Source: RGIG3159 sp045640565 (GTDB lineage: Bacteria; Bacillota; Clostridia; Oscillospirales; Oscillospiraceae). Taken from it: a stretch of 11,838 nt of DNA. Location: assembly GCA_045640565.1 (NCBI GenBank), contig JAZUFG010000014.1, positions 1-11,838 of the forward strand, in the 5' to 3' direction. Below the pieces are notes generated by a model, which saw nothing but the letters and a program-made list of their open reading frames with translations, had not been told where the DNA came from and did not search any database. This document shows, piece after piece, positions 1-7,302 of this stretch; positions within the stretch are counted from its first letter, which is position 1; every line of letters begins with the position of its first letter. Position numbers and translations under genes: made by a program.

Positions 1-2
1 TA

Positions 3-617
3 CGATCCGACTTTATTATTGCCTACTCCGTTGAAGCTGCATTGAAAAGCGGACTCTTTGATGAAGTTATGGTGTCCACGGACGATCTTGAAATTGCAGA
101 GATTGCTAAGAAATATGGCGCTTCCGTGCCCTTCCTTCGCAGTGAAGCCACCAGCAATGACTATGCTACAACAGGAGATGTCCTTAATGAGGTTGTACAG
201 GAATACCTGAAGCGTGGTATGGAGTTTGATACCTTTGCCTGCATTTATCCCTGTGCCCCATTTATTACTCCGGAAAAGCTGCAGGAGGCCTTTCATACTC
301 TGGAGACCACAGATGCAGATTCCGTTACTCCTGTGGTGCAGTTCAGCTACCCTCCCCAGCGCTGTTATTCCATTGTGGATGACAATTTAGTCTTCATGCA
401 TCCGGAGTATGCTCGGTCCAGAAGTCAGGATCTGCAGCCTCTTTATCATGATATTGGCCAGTATTATGCGTACAAGATGGATGTTTTCCTGGGAAAGCGT
501 GCTCCCAGCGGGAGGCACAGTGCTGTTATTACCCCGGATGAGTATGTCCAGGATATTGATAATCTTTCGGATTGGCGTTTAGCTGAAATCAAATATAGAG
601 CATTTATGAATCTTTAA
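3..617 (+). CDS. pseF: Pseudaminic acid cytidylyltransferase (CMP-Pse synthase), 5'-truncated by the window
   Basis: This enzyme activates pseudaminic acid with CTP to CMP-pseudaminic acid in the cytoplasm, the donor for flagellin or capsule glycosylation. The reading frame is open from base 3 with no in-window start. About 204 residues are visible; the roughly 25-residue N-terminal nucleotide-binding stretch expected in the family lies upstream. Recognisable family segments are IIAYSVEAAL near the visible N-terminus, the VSTDDLEIAEIAKKYGA block, the IYPCAPF segment, and the C-terminal RSQDL...YHDIGQYY block, which is typical of PseF/NeuA-like cytidylyltransferases and closest to PseF. The TTG at 42 is internal to the homologous region and is not a real start. 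The acyltransferase gene follows 32 nt after the stop, so the two are probably co-transcribed. A legionaminic or other nonulosonate cytidylyltransferase is the main alternative. The first few residues (RSDF) fit the family less well than the rest. Confidence 0.88.
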   Translation, partial: RSDFIIAYSVEAALKSGLFDEVMVSTDDLEIAEIAKKYGASVPFLRSEATSNDYATTGDVLNEVVQEYLKRGMEFDTFACIYPCAPFITPEKLQEAFHTLETTDADSVTPVVQFSYPPQRCYSIVDDNLVFMHPEYARSRSQDLQPLYHDIGQYYAYKMDVFLGKRAPSGRHSAVITPDEYVQDIDNLSDWRLAEIKYRAFMNL

Positions 618-649
618 TAGTTAACTGTAATTAGGGGGTGGAGGTTATG

Positions 650-1294
650 ATGGCGAAAAGATTCAGTGATTCAGAAATGATGCAGATGTTGATTCGAGAA
701 ATAGAGTCCTTTTTTTTGATTTCGGATAAGGAAAAGGGATTGCTGTATTGCTACTTGCCTCAATGCCTAGAGAGAATTGAGACAAGTTTTTCATATAATA
801 CAAATAAGTATTATCACAAGGACGGGGGGGTGACCTATTTTGATGCTCTTCATTCATGTCAGTGGTTTATGTTTGTTTATACACTTGCAAATACTATTTG
901 GCACGCTAAAGAAGACATAATAATTAGAAGGTCAATTTGTGATAAACTTTATGGACTTTCGAAAATCTTGTCTTCATGTGATCTTTATTATGAAGTCGAT
1001 ATGCCGGAAGTGTGGTCTTGTGACCATCCAATGGGAAGCGTAATAGGTAGGGCAAAATATGGTAATAACTTTTCATTTTCGCAGGGTTGTACTGTTGGCA
1101 ACAATCATGGTATTTACCCCGTCATTGAAGATCATGTATCTATGCTATCAAATGCAAAAGTATTGGGAAAGAGCCATATTGGCAGCTATGTGATATTGGC
1201 TGCAAATTCATATGTAAAAGATACAGATATTCCAGATCATTCAATTGTGTTTGGACAGAGCCCCAATTTAGTAATAAAAGAGAATAGAAACTAA
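650..1294 (+). CDS. Serine acetyltransferase-like hexapeptide-repeat acyltransferase
   Basis: Predicted 214-residue cytoplasmic acyltransferase of the left-handed beta-helix (hexapeptide) superfamily, resembling CysE. An alpha-helical N-terminal half of about 120 residues precedes a CysE-like catalytic/helix region. That region contains CDHPMGSVIGRAKYG, where Asp and His match the CysE Asp-His pair, then SQGCTVGNN, a VLGKSHIGSYVILAANSYV hexapeptide series and FGQSPN in place of the GxPA turn. ATG 650 is chosen because GGAGG at 640-644 lies 5 nt upstream. ATG 647 is also possible, whereas GTG 638 has no separate ribosome binding site. Next to pseF it more likely acetylates a nonulosonate or its precursor than serine; that is inference. 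The gene carries T8 at 710-717 and G7 at 824-830 and is markedly more AT-rich than pseF. Confidence 0.75.
   Translation: MAKRFSDSEMMQMLIREIESFFLISDKEKGLLYCYLPQCLERIETSFSYNTNKYYHKDGGVTYFDALHSCQWFMFVYTLANTIWHAKEDIIIRRSICDKLYGLSKILSSCDLYYEVDMPEVWSCDHPMGSVIGRAKYGNNFSFSQGCTVGNNHGIYPVIEDHVSMLSNAKVLGKSHIGSYVILAANSYVKDTDIPDHSIVFGQSPNLVIKENRN
824..830 (+). repeat. G7 homopolymer inside acyltransferase gene
   Basis: Seven consecutive G within codons for Asp-Gly-Gly-Val of the 650-1294 gene. The frame is intact here; gain or loss of one G would truncate the protein near residue 60, before the catalytic beta-helix. Confidence 0.7.
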
Positions 1295-1296
1295 TA

Positions 1297-1342
1297 AAGA
1301 AAAGCCTTTTCCTGTTTTTTGACTTGGAAAGGCATTTCTTGT
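1297..1342 (+). terminator. Probable intrinsic terminator after the pseF-acyltransferase pair
   Basis: An inverted repeat with arms GAAAAGCCTTTTCC (1299-1312) and GGAAAGGCATTTC (about 1326-1338), one bulged T, starts only a few bases after the stop codon. The right arm merges into a T-rich stretch (ATTTCTTGTT). It separates the glycan genes from the importer unit downstream. Confidence 0.6.
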
Positions 1343-1375
1343 TAAATGCCGGGAGCTGCTGCGAAAAACATAAAA

Positions 1376-1403
1376 ACCTTAAAAAATTATAATTTTTTAA
1401 GGT
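1376..1403. promoter_or_regulatory. 28-nt perfect AT-rich palindrome, candidate operator
   Basis: The arms ACCTTAAAAAATTA and TAATTTTTTAAGGT are exact reverse complements with no central gap. It lies in the 182-nt gap before the importer genes and its right arm overlaps where the -35 of the following extended -10 would be. The lack of a loop and of a trailing T-run argues against a terminator. A dimeric repressor or activator site is the likely role (inference); no regulator gene is in the window. Confidence 0.45.
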
Positions 1404-1421
1404 GAACATTTGTGTGATAAT
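1393..1421 (+). promoter_or_regulatory. Candidate extended -10 promoter for the ABC importer
   Basis: TGTGATAAT at 1413-1421 fits an extended -10 (TG-N-GATAAT). The -35 at 17-nt spacing is only a T-run (1393-1398) inside the palindrome's right arm. It would give a leader of roughly 50 nt before the TTG start at 1477. The weak -35 would suit an activated or repressed promoter. Confidence 0.35.
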
Positions 1422-1476
1422 GTAGCTGTTGTGTTTTGCGTGTTTGGCTGAATCTATGGAATTGGGTGCATAAATT

Positions 1477-2391
1477 TTGAAAAACGGACATTCAAACTTA
1501 CTAAAACGCATATTTGCCCATCGGGAGCTCTACCTCATGCTCCTGCCTGCGTTTATAATAACTTTCATTTTTAAATATATCCCCATTTATGGCGTGCAGT
1601 TGGCTTTCAAGAGCATGAAGCTGGGGCAGACGATATCTTCGGCAAAATGGGTTGGCTGGAAGAACTTTGAAAGGTTTTTCACAACGGGCGCGTTTTCTCG
1701 AACCTTGAGAAACACGTTGGGAATTGGTCTTTTAACAATTGGCGTCTTTCCTATTCCCATTATTCTGGCACTCCTTCTCCACAACTGTGAGCTGAAGCCC
1801 ATTAAGAAGAGCGTCCAGACGATCACCTATATTCCCAACCTGATTTCCGTGGCTGTTACCATGAGCATCGTCCTTCTCTTCTGCGGCAATTCCACGGGGT
1901 TTATCAACATCCTCTTTAAAAAGCTTGGCTGGGAAACAATCCCATTCCTCAGTGACAGCAAGTTCGTTCGTCCCATGTATGTTCTATCGGGTATCTGGAC
2001 CACGGCAGGCTACAGCGCGGTTATTTATTTATCCTCGCTTTCCTCTGTCAGCCAGGAGCTCATTGATGCTTCCATGTTGGACGGCTGCAATAAGTGGAAG
2101 CGGATTCGTTATGTGCAGCTGCCCCAGATCCTTCCAACGATTATTGTTCTCCTTATCATGGCTATAGGCGGTTTCCTCGGCGCATCCACGGAGAAAATGT
2201 TAATGCTGCAGACAGACCTGAACCTGGAGACCTCCGAAGTAATTGGAACCTACGCCTACAAATTAGGCATTTTAAATCGCCAATATGGTTATTCTGCTGC
2301 AGTGGATCTTTTCACGAATGTTGTGAACTTCACAATGCTGATCATTGCAAATTTCTTCTCAAAAAAATTCTCGGATTCTTCTCTCTTCTGA
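1477..2391 (+). CDS. ABC transporter permease, LplB family (carbohydrate uptake)
   Basis: Integral membrane permease of 304 residues, one of two channel subunits of a CUT1-type oligosaccharide importer. The N-terminal ELYLMLLPAFIITFIFKYIPIYG is the usual LplB first transmembrane segment and loop (residues about 17-40). Several further hydrophobic segments follow. The cytoplasmic EAA loop for docking the ATPase is present at about 194-215 (ELIDASMLDGCNKWKRIRYV followed by QLP). The length is normal for the family. An in-frame stop just upstream (1471) forces the TTG at 1477; the ribosome binding site is weak (GGGTG at 1464-1468), which is odd for the first gene of a unit. The second permease starts 17 nt after the stop. 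No ATP-binding subunit is encoded nearby, so a shared MsmX-like ATPase elsewhere is expected (family knowledge). The substrate cannot be read from sequence. Confidence 0.88.
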   Translation: MKNGHSNLLKRIFAHRELYLMLLPAFIITFIFKYIPIYGVQLAFKSMKLGQTISSAKWVGWKNFERFFTTGAFSRTLRNTLGIGLLTIGVFPIPIILALLLHNCELKPIKKSVQTITYIPNLISVAVTMSIVLLFCGNSTGFINILFKKLGWETIPFLSDSKFVRPMYVLSGIWTTAGYSAVIYLSSLSSVSQELIDASMLDGCNKWKRIRYVQLPQILPTIIVLLIMAIGGFLGASTEKMLMLQTDLNLETSEVIGTYAYKLGILNRQYGYSAAVDLFTNVVNFTMLIIANFFSKKFSDSSLF

Positions 2392-2407
2392 ATGGTTGGG
2401 TGTTGGA

Positions 2408-3316
2408 ATGTATAAAGACAGTGCGATTAAACCCGGAAAAGATGATATTCTCCTGGACATCTTTATAATTCTTATATTGGTAATAATCGGAGTCGTGACC
2501 CTTTATCCTCTTTGGATTGTCCTGATTTCTTCCGTTTCGGACCCCAGTGCGATTAGTGCCGGAAAGGTTTGGCTTCTTCCCAAAGGGCTGAATCTGGAAG
2601 CCTACAAGATCCTTTTGGAGGATAAAAAACTTTGGATCGGCTATCGGAATTCCATCCTCTATACCTTCGGCGGCACAACGCTTCAAATGCTGGTGACGAC
2701 CTCCGCCGCTTTTGCGCTTTCCCGAAAGACCCTTCCCGGAAGAAAGTTTCTGATTCTTTTCTTCCTTTTCCCTATGTATTTCAGCGGCGGCATGATGCCC
2801 ACCTATTTCGTCATTAAAGACATGGGCATTATGAATACGCCTTGGGCTTTGATCCTTCCCGGTTTGCTGGGCCCTTTCAACCTGATTATTTGCCGGAACT
2901 ATTTTGAGAACTCCATCCCGGAGGATATTTTCGAGGCAGCCAGAATGGATGGCGCAGGGATGTGGACCAGCTTTTTGAGGATCGCGGTCCCCCTTGCAAA
3001 GCCGGTTTTGGCTGTTATGGTTTTGAATTTTGCCTTGGGGCATTGGAATAGCTACTTTAATGCCCTCCTCTATATCAGCGATGATAAAATTCAGACCCTG
3101 CAGGTGTTTATCCAGCGAATCTCTACCCAAGCTACCACAACTTTGGAGGCTGCGGACGGTTCCGTGAAGATGGAGGATTTGATTGCTTCCATAAGGAAGA
3201 CCCAGCTTCTCAAGTATGCTGTCGTTGTCGTGTCTTCTATCCCGATGATAGCGCTGTATCCCTTTATCCAGAAGCATTTTGTTAAGGGGATCATGCTCGG
3301 ATCGGTAAAAGAATAA
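2408..3316 (+). CDS. ABC transporter permease, YtcP/LplC family (carbohydrate uptake)
   Basis: Second membrane permease, 302 residues, forming the channel heterodimer with the preceding gene product. A first transmembrane segment at about residues 14-38 leads into TLYPLWIVLISSVSDP, characteristic of YtcP/LplC proteins. The stretch FPMYFSGGMMPTYFVIKDMG is a further family hallmark. The EAA motif is at about 172-193 (EDIFEAARMDGAGMWTSFLR), and the C-terminus ends in the usual PFIQKHFVKGIMLGSVK. ATG 2408 is preferred over the in-frame ATG at 2345 because that start would overlap the upstream gene by 47 nt and add 21 residues unlike the family. The ribosome binding site is weak, so translation may be coupled to the gene before it. 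A strong GGAGG then serves the next gene, suggesting the binding protein is made in excess of the permeases. Confidence 0.88.
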   Translation: MYKDSAIKPGKDDILLDIFIILILVIIGVVTLYPLWIVLISSVSDPSAISAGKVWLLPKGLNLEAYKILLEDKKLWIGYRNSILYTFGGTTLQMLVTTSAAFALSRKTLPGRKFLILFFLFPMYFSGGMMPTYFVIKDMGIMNTPWALILPGLLGPFNLIICRNYFENSIPEDIFEAARMDGAGMWTSFLRIAVPLAKPVLAVMVLNFALGHWNSYFNALLYISDDKIQTLQVFIQRISTQATTTLEAADGSVKMEDLIASIRKTQLLKYAVVVVSSIPMIALYPFIQKHFVKGIMLGSVKE

Positions 3317-3331
3317 ATTTGGAGGTAAAAA

Positions 3332-5083
3332 ATGAAAAAACTGATTGCGCTCCTCTTGGCTATGCTGATGGTTCTTTCCCTTGTGGCTTGTGGCACAAAG
3401 GAAGAGACTGCAGAGCCCGAAAAGAAGGAAGAAAAATCTGCCGCAGAAGAAAAATCCGAACCGGCGGAGTCCAAGGCTTCTGAGGAAGCTGCAGAGCCCG
3501 AAGAGAGTGTTTGGAATTTGGAAGGCACGATGTTCCCCCTTGCAGAGCCTGTGACTTTCACGGTACTGACCCAGGGAAACCGGGGCTGTGACTTTGAAAC
3601 GATTGAAAACAACAAAGACTGGCAGTCTTTCTGCAAAGCTTTGAATGTCAATTTCGACTTTGTCTTCCTTGGCGACTATGATGATCCATCTTCTAAGGAT
3701 CAGCTTCAGGTAAAGCTGGCAGGCGGTGACTACGGTGACGCCATCATGTCCTTCTTTGTGGACACCTTGACCACGGCAGATATTTCTGACCTGGCTTCCA
3801 CCGGCATCCTGATCCCTCTGGATGAGTACATGGAAGACGCTTCCGTTATGCCTAATTTCAACAAAATGATTGCAACTGAGCTTCCCGGTATTTATACCAA
3901 CATGAAGCTTTCCGATGGAAACCACTACTATTTTGCCGGTGTTTCTCAGATTAATGCCTATACTGCCGATGAAGGCCTGATGCAGGTCAACAGCGAATGG
4001 CTGAAGGCTTGGGAGGCTGCCAGAAATCTGGACCATTCTCCTGCAACTCTGGAAGAGTTTGAGGACATGCTGAAGTTCTTTGCAGAGAATGATCTAAATG
4101 GCGATGGTCAGCAGAATGAAATTCCTTATTTCATCGCACAGAGCGGTTATGCCGGCTGTATGACCCTTGAGCATGCTATGGGTATGTTCGGCATTTCCAC
4201 TAAAGACTCTGCCGCTGATATGGATATCATGATCGACAACGACAAGTGCTACTATGCCTATACCCAGGATAACTATAAGGCTGCTCTGAAGCAGTTTGCG
4301 GATTGGTACAGCAAGGGTTATGTCTGGGAGGATATCTTCACCGGCAATACCGAAACCATCAACGAAATCGTTGCTGCCGGTGCCAATAACTTCGGCGTCT
4401 GCAATATTTGTGAGAATCTGGAAGGCTTTGAGCCCCTGCTGCCTCCTGAAATTGATGGCTTTGAGGCCAGATACCACATGCACCCCTCTGTCCGTCTCGG
4501 CGTCCGTCAGCCCTATGCCGTCATCACCGATAAGTGCGAACATCCGGAGATTTTCGCTGCTATGATTGATGTTCTCTATAACTTTGAGAACTACATCCGC
4601 TGGAACAACGGTTCCTATGCCCTGGACAACGGCGGCATCGTTACCGATGATGAGGGCAGATATGTATTTACCCATTCTTTGGACGGTGCGGAACTGGCTC
4701 CCGAGGATTGGTCCATCGGTGCTTATATGAGCCGTATGGAGATGGATACTTTGGCAAACTTTGATGCCAAGGTAGATATTGATTCTTACTATGGTGAACA
4801 GTCCAGAGTCAAGGGCTACACGCTCTTCAACGATGCCGGAATCTGGAATCCCACAGATAGCCTCTGGCCTCGCTGCCAGCTGCTGGAAGAGGATGCGGAA
4901 GACTATGCCTTCATGTATACCGATGTTTCCACTACGCTTGCTGAGTACAGAGCGAACTTCGTTACCGGCAAACTTGATGTGGATGCCAAGTGGGACGAAT
5001 TCCAGGATAAACTGAAGACCCTGGGCATTGAGGATATGCAGGCTGCTGTACAGCGTGCCTATGATGCATTTCTGAATAAATAG
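3332..5083 (+). CDS. Extracellular sugar-binding lipoprotein, LplA-like
   Basis: Substrate-binding lipoprotein of 583 residues that would capture an oligosaccharide outside the cell and deliver it to the two permeases. The signal peptide is clear: KK, hydrophobic core, lipobox LVAC with lipidated Cys20. A charged Glu/Lys/Ala/Ser linker (about 22-58) tethers the globular domain. An EF-hand or dockerin-like loop at 254-263 (DLNGDGQQNE) is a common calcium-binding feature of large LplA-type binding proteins. The start has GGAGG at 3321-3325, 6 nt upstream, the best ribosome binding site of the unit. Codon use is biased and GC-rich compared with the AT-rich genes after 5205, consistent with high expression or a different history. 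A strong terminator follows directly, making this the last gene of the unit. Confidence 0.88.
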   Translation: MKKLIALLLAMLMVLSLVACGTKEETAEPEKKEEKSAAEEKSEPAESKASEEAAEPEESVWNLEGTMFPLAEPVTFTVLTQGNRGCDFETIENNKDWQSFCKALNVNFDFVFLGDYDDPSSKDQLQVKLAGGDYGDAIMSFFVDTLTTADISDLASTGILIPLDEYMEDASVMPNFNKMIATELPGIYTNMKLSDGNHYYFAGVSQINAYTADEGLMQVNSEWLKAWEAARNLDHSPATLEEFEDMLKFFAENDLNGDGQQNEIPYFIAQSGYAGCMTLEHAMGMFGISTKDSAADMDIMIDNDKCYYAYTQDNYKAALKQFADWYSKGYVWEDIFTGNTETINEIVAAGANNFGVCNICENLEGFEPLLPPEIDGFEARYHMHPSVRLGVRQPYAVITDKCEHPEIFAAMIDVLYNFENYIRWNNGSYALDNGGIVTDDEGRYVFTHSLDGAELAPEDWSIGAYMSRMEMDTLANFDAKVDIDSYYGEQSRVKGYTLFNDAGIWNPTDSLWPRCQLLEEDAEDYAFMYTDVSTTLAEYRANFVTGKLDVDAKWDEFQDKLKTLGIEDMQAAVQRAYDAFLNK

Positions 5084-5091
5084 CTTCTCAA

Positions 5092-5140
5092 ACAACAAGG
5101 GGGCTAACTGTGTTTAGCCCCCTTGTTGTGCTTTTCTTTT
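5092..5140 (+). terminator. Strong intrinsic terminator closing the ABC importer unit
   Basis: A perfect 16-bp stem (5092-5107 with 5114-5129, arms ACAACAAGGGGGCTAA and TTAGCCCCCTTGTTGT) with a 6-nt loop is followed by GCTTTTCTTTT. It starts 8 nt after the binding-protein stop codon. Confidence 0.92.
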
Positions 5141-5204
5141 AAATAAGTTTTTAATAGTAATAAAATCAAAATTAAGGCAATAGTAATCTTTGAGGAGAGT
5201 AGTT

Positions 5205-6518
5205 ATGGAAATGCTAGTTGGAGATAAAATGTATGAGCTTTGCGAAAAACTTTTTCCGATATGTAGAAGTATTACAGGAAAAGGTGTAAGGGATACTCTG
5301 CAGATAATTAACAATAGAATAATACAAGATGGAGGGAACCCATTATGCATCCGAGAGGTTCCTAGTGGCACACAAGTATACGACTGGACGGTTCCGAAAG
5401 AGTGGGAAATAAGGGATGCATATATTGAAAAAGAGGATGGAAGTCGTATAATAGATTTCAAAGAAAATAATCTGTATGTGCTTGGATATTCATCACCTGT
5501 GGATGAATGGGTTGAGTTGGATGAACTAGAAAAGCATATTTATACGCAGCCAAGTCAACCAGAGGTAATACCATATGTTACATCGTACTATAAAGAGCGA
5601 TATGGATTCTGTATGAGCGAGAATCAAAAGAAAAATCTTACTCCTGGAAAATATCATATGGTAATAGATAGTGAGTTATTTGACGGCGTTTTGAATTATG
5701 CAGAGCTTGTGATTCCCGGTGACAGCGAAAAGGAAGTCTTTTTCTCAACATATTTTTGCCATCCTTCAATGGCTAATAATGAGTGTTCTGGTCCGGTTCT
5801 TGCAGCAGAACTTATTAATTTCATTTCTCACATGAAAAAACGAAGGTATACATATCACTTTGTTATGATACCAGAAACAATTGGTTCAATCACATATCTT
5901 AGCCGAGATAAAAATTTGGAGCAGTTACAGAGAAAAATGGTGGCAGGATTTAATCTTTCCTGCGTTGGGGATAACCATGATTATTCTATTGTTGAAACTG
6001 CATATGGGAATACATTGGCAGATAAAGTCCTAAAGAATGTTCTAAGCTCCCACACTAGAGATAAATTTTCATGTTATTCTTTTCTTGAACGTGGTTCAGA
6101 CGAACGCCAATATAATGCACCTGGTGTTGGGTTACCCGTTGTATGTTTCTGCAGATCAAAATTTGGAGCGTTTCCGGAGTACCATACGTCAGCAGATAAT
6201 ATGTCATATGTTAGCCCAGAAGGTTTTCAAGGGGCATTTGATGTGATGACACAAGTTATTATGGCGTTGGAAAATAATTACAATTATAAAGTTTGTGTTC
6301 TTGGAGAACCGCAGCTTGGTAAAAGAGGCCTATATCCGACAGTAAGTCAAAAAGGTTCGTATGATGAGGTAATGCCACTAAAGCATTTGATAGCATACTC
6401 TGATGGGAAAAATGATCTTATCGATATAAGTAATATTATAAGAGTCCCAATTAAACGCTTGATTCCAATTGTTCAAAAGTTGACGGAGCATAAACTTTTG
6501 GAGGTTGTCGATGGATAA
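5205..6518 (+). CDS. DUF4910/DUF2172-type aminopeptidase-like protein with C-terminal winged helix
   Basis: A 437-residue protein of the zinc-aminopeptidase-like family found in many polysaccharide and nonulosonate clusters; its biochemical role is not established. The N-terminus (LFPICRSITGKGVRDTL) is typical. The M28-like core shows CHPSMANNECSG with His186, then PETIGS with Glu224, GSDERQYNAPG (Asp299, Glu300) and EYHTSADNM with His327, all candidate metal or catalytic residues. The classical M28 Asp-Asn pair is replaced by Asn192-Glu193. The last 45 or so residues (DLIDISNIIRVPIKRLIPIV followed by QKLTEHKLLEV) look like a winged-helix domain. ATG 5205 is chosen over the in-frame TTG at 5190 because GAGGAG at 5192-5197 is its ribosome binding site. 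It is the first gene of an overlapping operon, ending 8 nt inside the next gene. An amidase acting on an acylated amino sugar is one possibility (inference). Confidence 0.8.
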   Translation: MEMLVGDKMYELCEKLFPICRSITGKGVRDTLQIINNRIIQDGGNPLCIREVPSGTQVYDWTVPKEWEIRDAYIEKEDGSRIIDFKENNLYVLGYSSPVDEWVELDELEKHIYTQPSQPEVIPYVTSYYKERYGFCMSENQKKNLTPGKYHMVIDSELFDGVLNYAELVIPGDSEKEVFFSTYFCHPSMANNECSGPVLAAELINFISHMKKRRYTYHFVMIPETIGSITYLSRDKNLEQLQRKMVAGFNLSCVGDNHDYSIVETAYGNTLADKVLKNVLSSHTRDKFSCYSFLERGSDERQYNAPGVGLPVVCFCRSKFGAFPEYHTSADNMSYVSPEGFQGAFDVMTQVIMALENNYNYKVCVLGEPQLGKRGLYPTVSQKGSYDEVMPLKHLIAYSDGKNDLIDISNIIRVPIKRLIPIVQKLTEHKLLEVVDG

Positions 6519-7302
6519 TTATATTTCTCTGAGGGATTATCCCCAAAAAATGAAAATCAAAAAAGGTGAAACAGTTTTTATTTCATCTGATGCCAAGATT
6601 CTCCTTCTTGATGCGATTAGAAATAATTCTTCTAAAGATTTAAATGATTTTATTGATGGCGTCATTGAAGCGGTTGGGGAGGACGGGACAGTGATATTCC
6701 CAACATATAATTGGGCGTTCTGTAAAGGAAAACCATTTAATTATCAAACGACTCCATGTGAAACGGGTTCTCTTGGAACAATAGCATTATCGAGATCAGA
6801 TTTTAAAAGAACGCGGCATCCTATCTATTCTTTTGCGGTGTCCGGAAAAGACCAAGATGCTCTTGTGAGATTGAATAATACAGATTCTTTTGGAATAGAT
6901 TCACCATTTAATTATTTGAAAGAGGTCAATGCTACTAATTTTATTATTGATGTTTCGCTTCAGAGTTGTTTTACTTTTGCCCACTATGTTGAGGAGAAGT
7001 CAGGAGCCGTAAAGCATCGTTTTATTAAGGACTTCGTTGGTGAGTATATTGATGACGATGGTAATGTTGAGACAAGATCCTATTCAATGTTTGTTCGTGA
7101 TTTAGATATGGATGTGGTAACAAAAATAGATCCAATTGAGGAAGATTTCTTAAAACAGGGTGTGGCAAATCGTCTTCAAATTAATAATTCAAGTATTCTT
7201 CGGATTGAATTAGGAAAAGCGTATCAAATATTACTAAATGATATTTTATACAATGAATCAAGGAAGCTTTGCAGTTTTAAAGGTCAAAGGAAATTGATAT
7301 GA
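6511..7302 (+). CDS. AAC(3)-family N-acyltransferase (Antibiotic_NAT fold), probable sugar acyltransferase
   Basis: A 263-residue cytoplasmic protein of the aminoglycoside 3-N-acetyltransferase family (PF02522), whose members move an acyl group from CoA or a carrier to an amine. Visible family segments are VFISSDA near the N-terminus, the GTVIFPTYNW strand-loop, the TRHPIYSFAVSGKD motif (His103) and FTFAHYVEEKSG with His158 and Glu161/162, matching the conserved HxxE region. ATG 6511 has GGAGG at 6499-6503 and overlaps the upstream stop; the TTG at 6505 is less likely. The next gene starts within its stop codon (ATGA). In this context, with an acyl carrier protein two genes on, acylation of an amino sugar such as a nonulosonate precursor is more plausible than antibiotic resistance; this is inference. 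Confidence 0.8.
   Translation: MDNYISLRDYPQKMKIKKGETVFISSDAKILLLDAIRNNSSKDLNDFIDGVIEAVGEDGTVIFPTYNWAFCKGKPFNYQTTPCETGSLGTIALSRSDFKRTRHPIYSFAVSGKDQDALVRLNNTDSFGIDSPFNYLKEVNATNFIIDVSLQSCFTFAHYVEEKSGAVKHRFIKDFVGEYIDDDGNVETRSYSMFVRDLDMDVVTKIDPIEEDFLKQGVANRLQINNSSILRIELGKAYQILLNDILYNESRKLCSFKGQRKLI

Noticed and set aside
1456..1473. Five-codon upstream frame (ATG at 1456 to TAA at 1471) before the first permease, as a regulatory leader peptide
   Set aside because: It has no ribosome binding site and its sequence (Met-Glu-Leu-Gly-Ala) shows no attenuation pattern.
2345..2407. In-frame ATG at 2345 as start of the second permease
   Set aside because: It would overlap the first permease by 47 nt and add 21 residues not seen in the family. 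ATG 2408 gives the usual N-terminus.
2342..5098. Two very long minus-strand open frames (2342-4036, 564 codons; 4094-5098, 334 codons) antisense to the importer genes
   Set aside because: Their translations are low-complexity and rich in His/Gln/Lys with no recognisable domain. They lie wholly opposite genes with clear family motifs and result from the biased codon use of those genes.
5126..5155. Possible promoter (TTGTGC and TTTAAT, 18-nt spacing) for the operon starting at 5205
   Set aside because: Both hexamers are poor and the -35 lies inside the terminator stem. The AT-rich gap 5141-5190 must hold a promoter or be read through, but no convincing one can be named.
6511..7302. Aminoglycoside resistance gene
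   Set aside because: The fold matches AAC(3), but the gene is translationally coupled to glycan-type genes and close to an ACP, so a sugar-modifying role is more likely than drug resistance.
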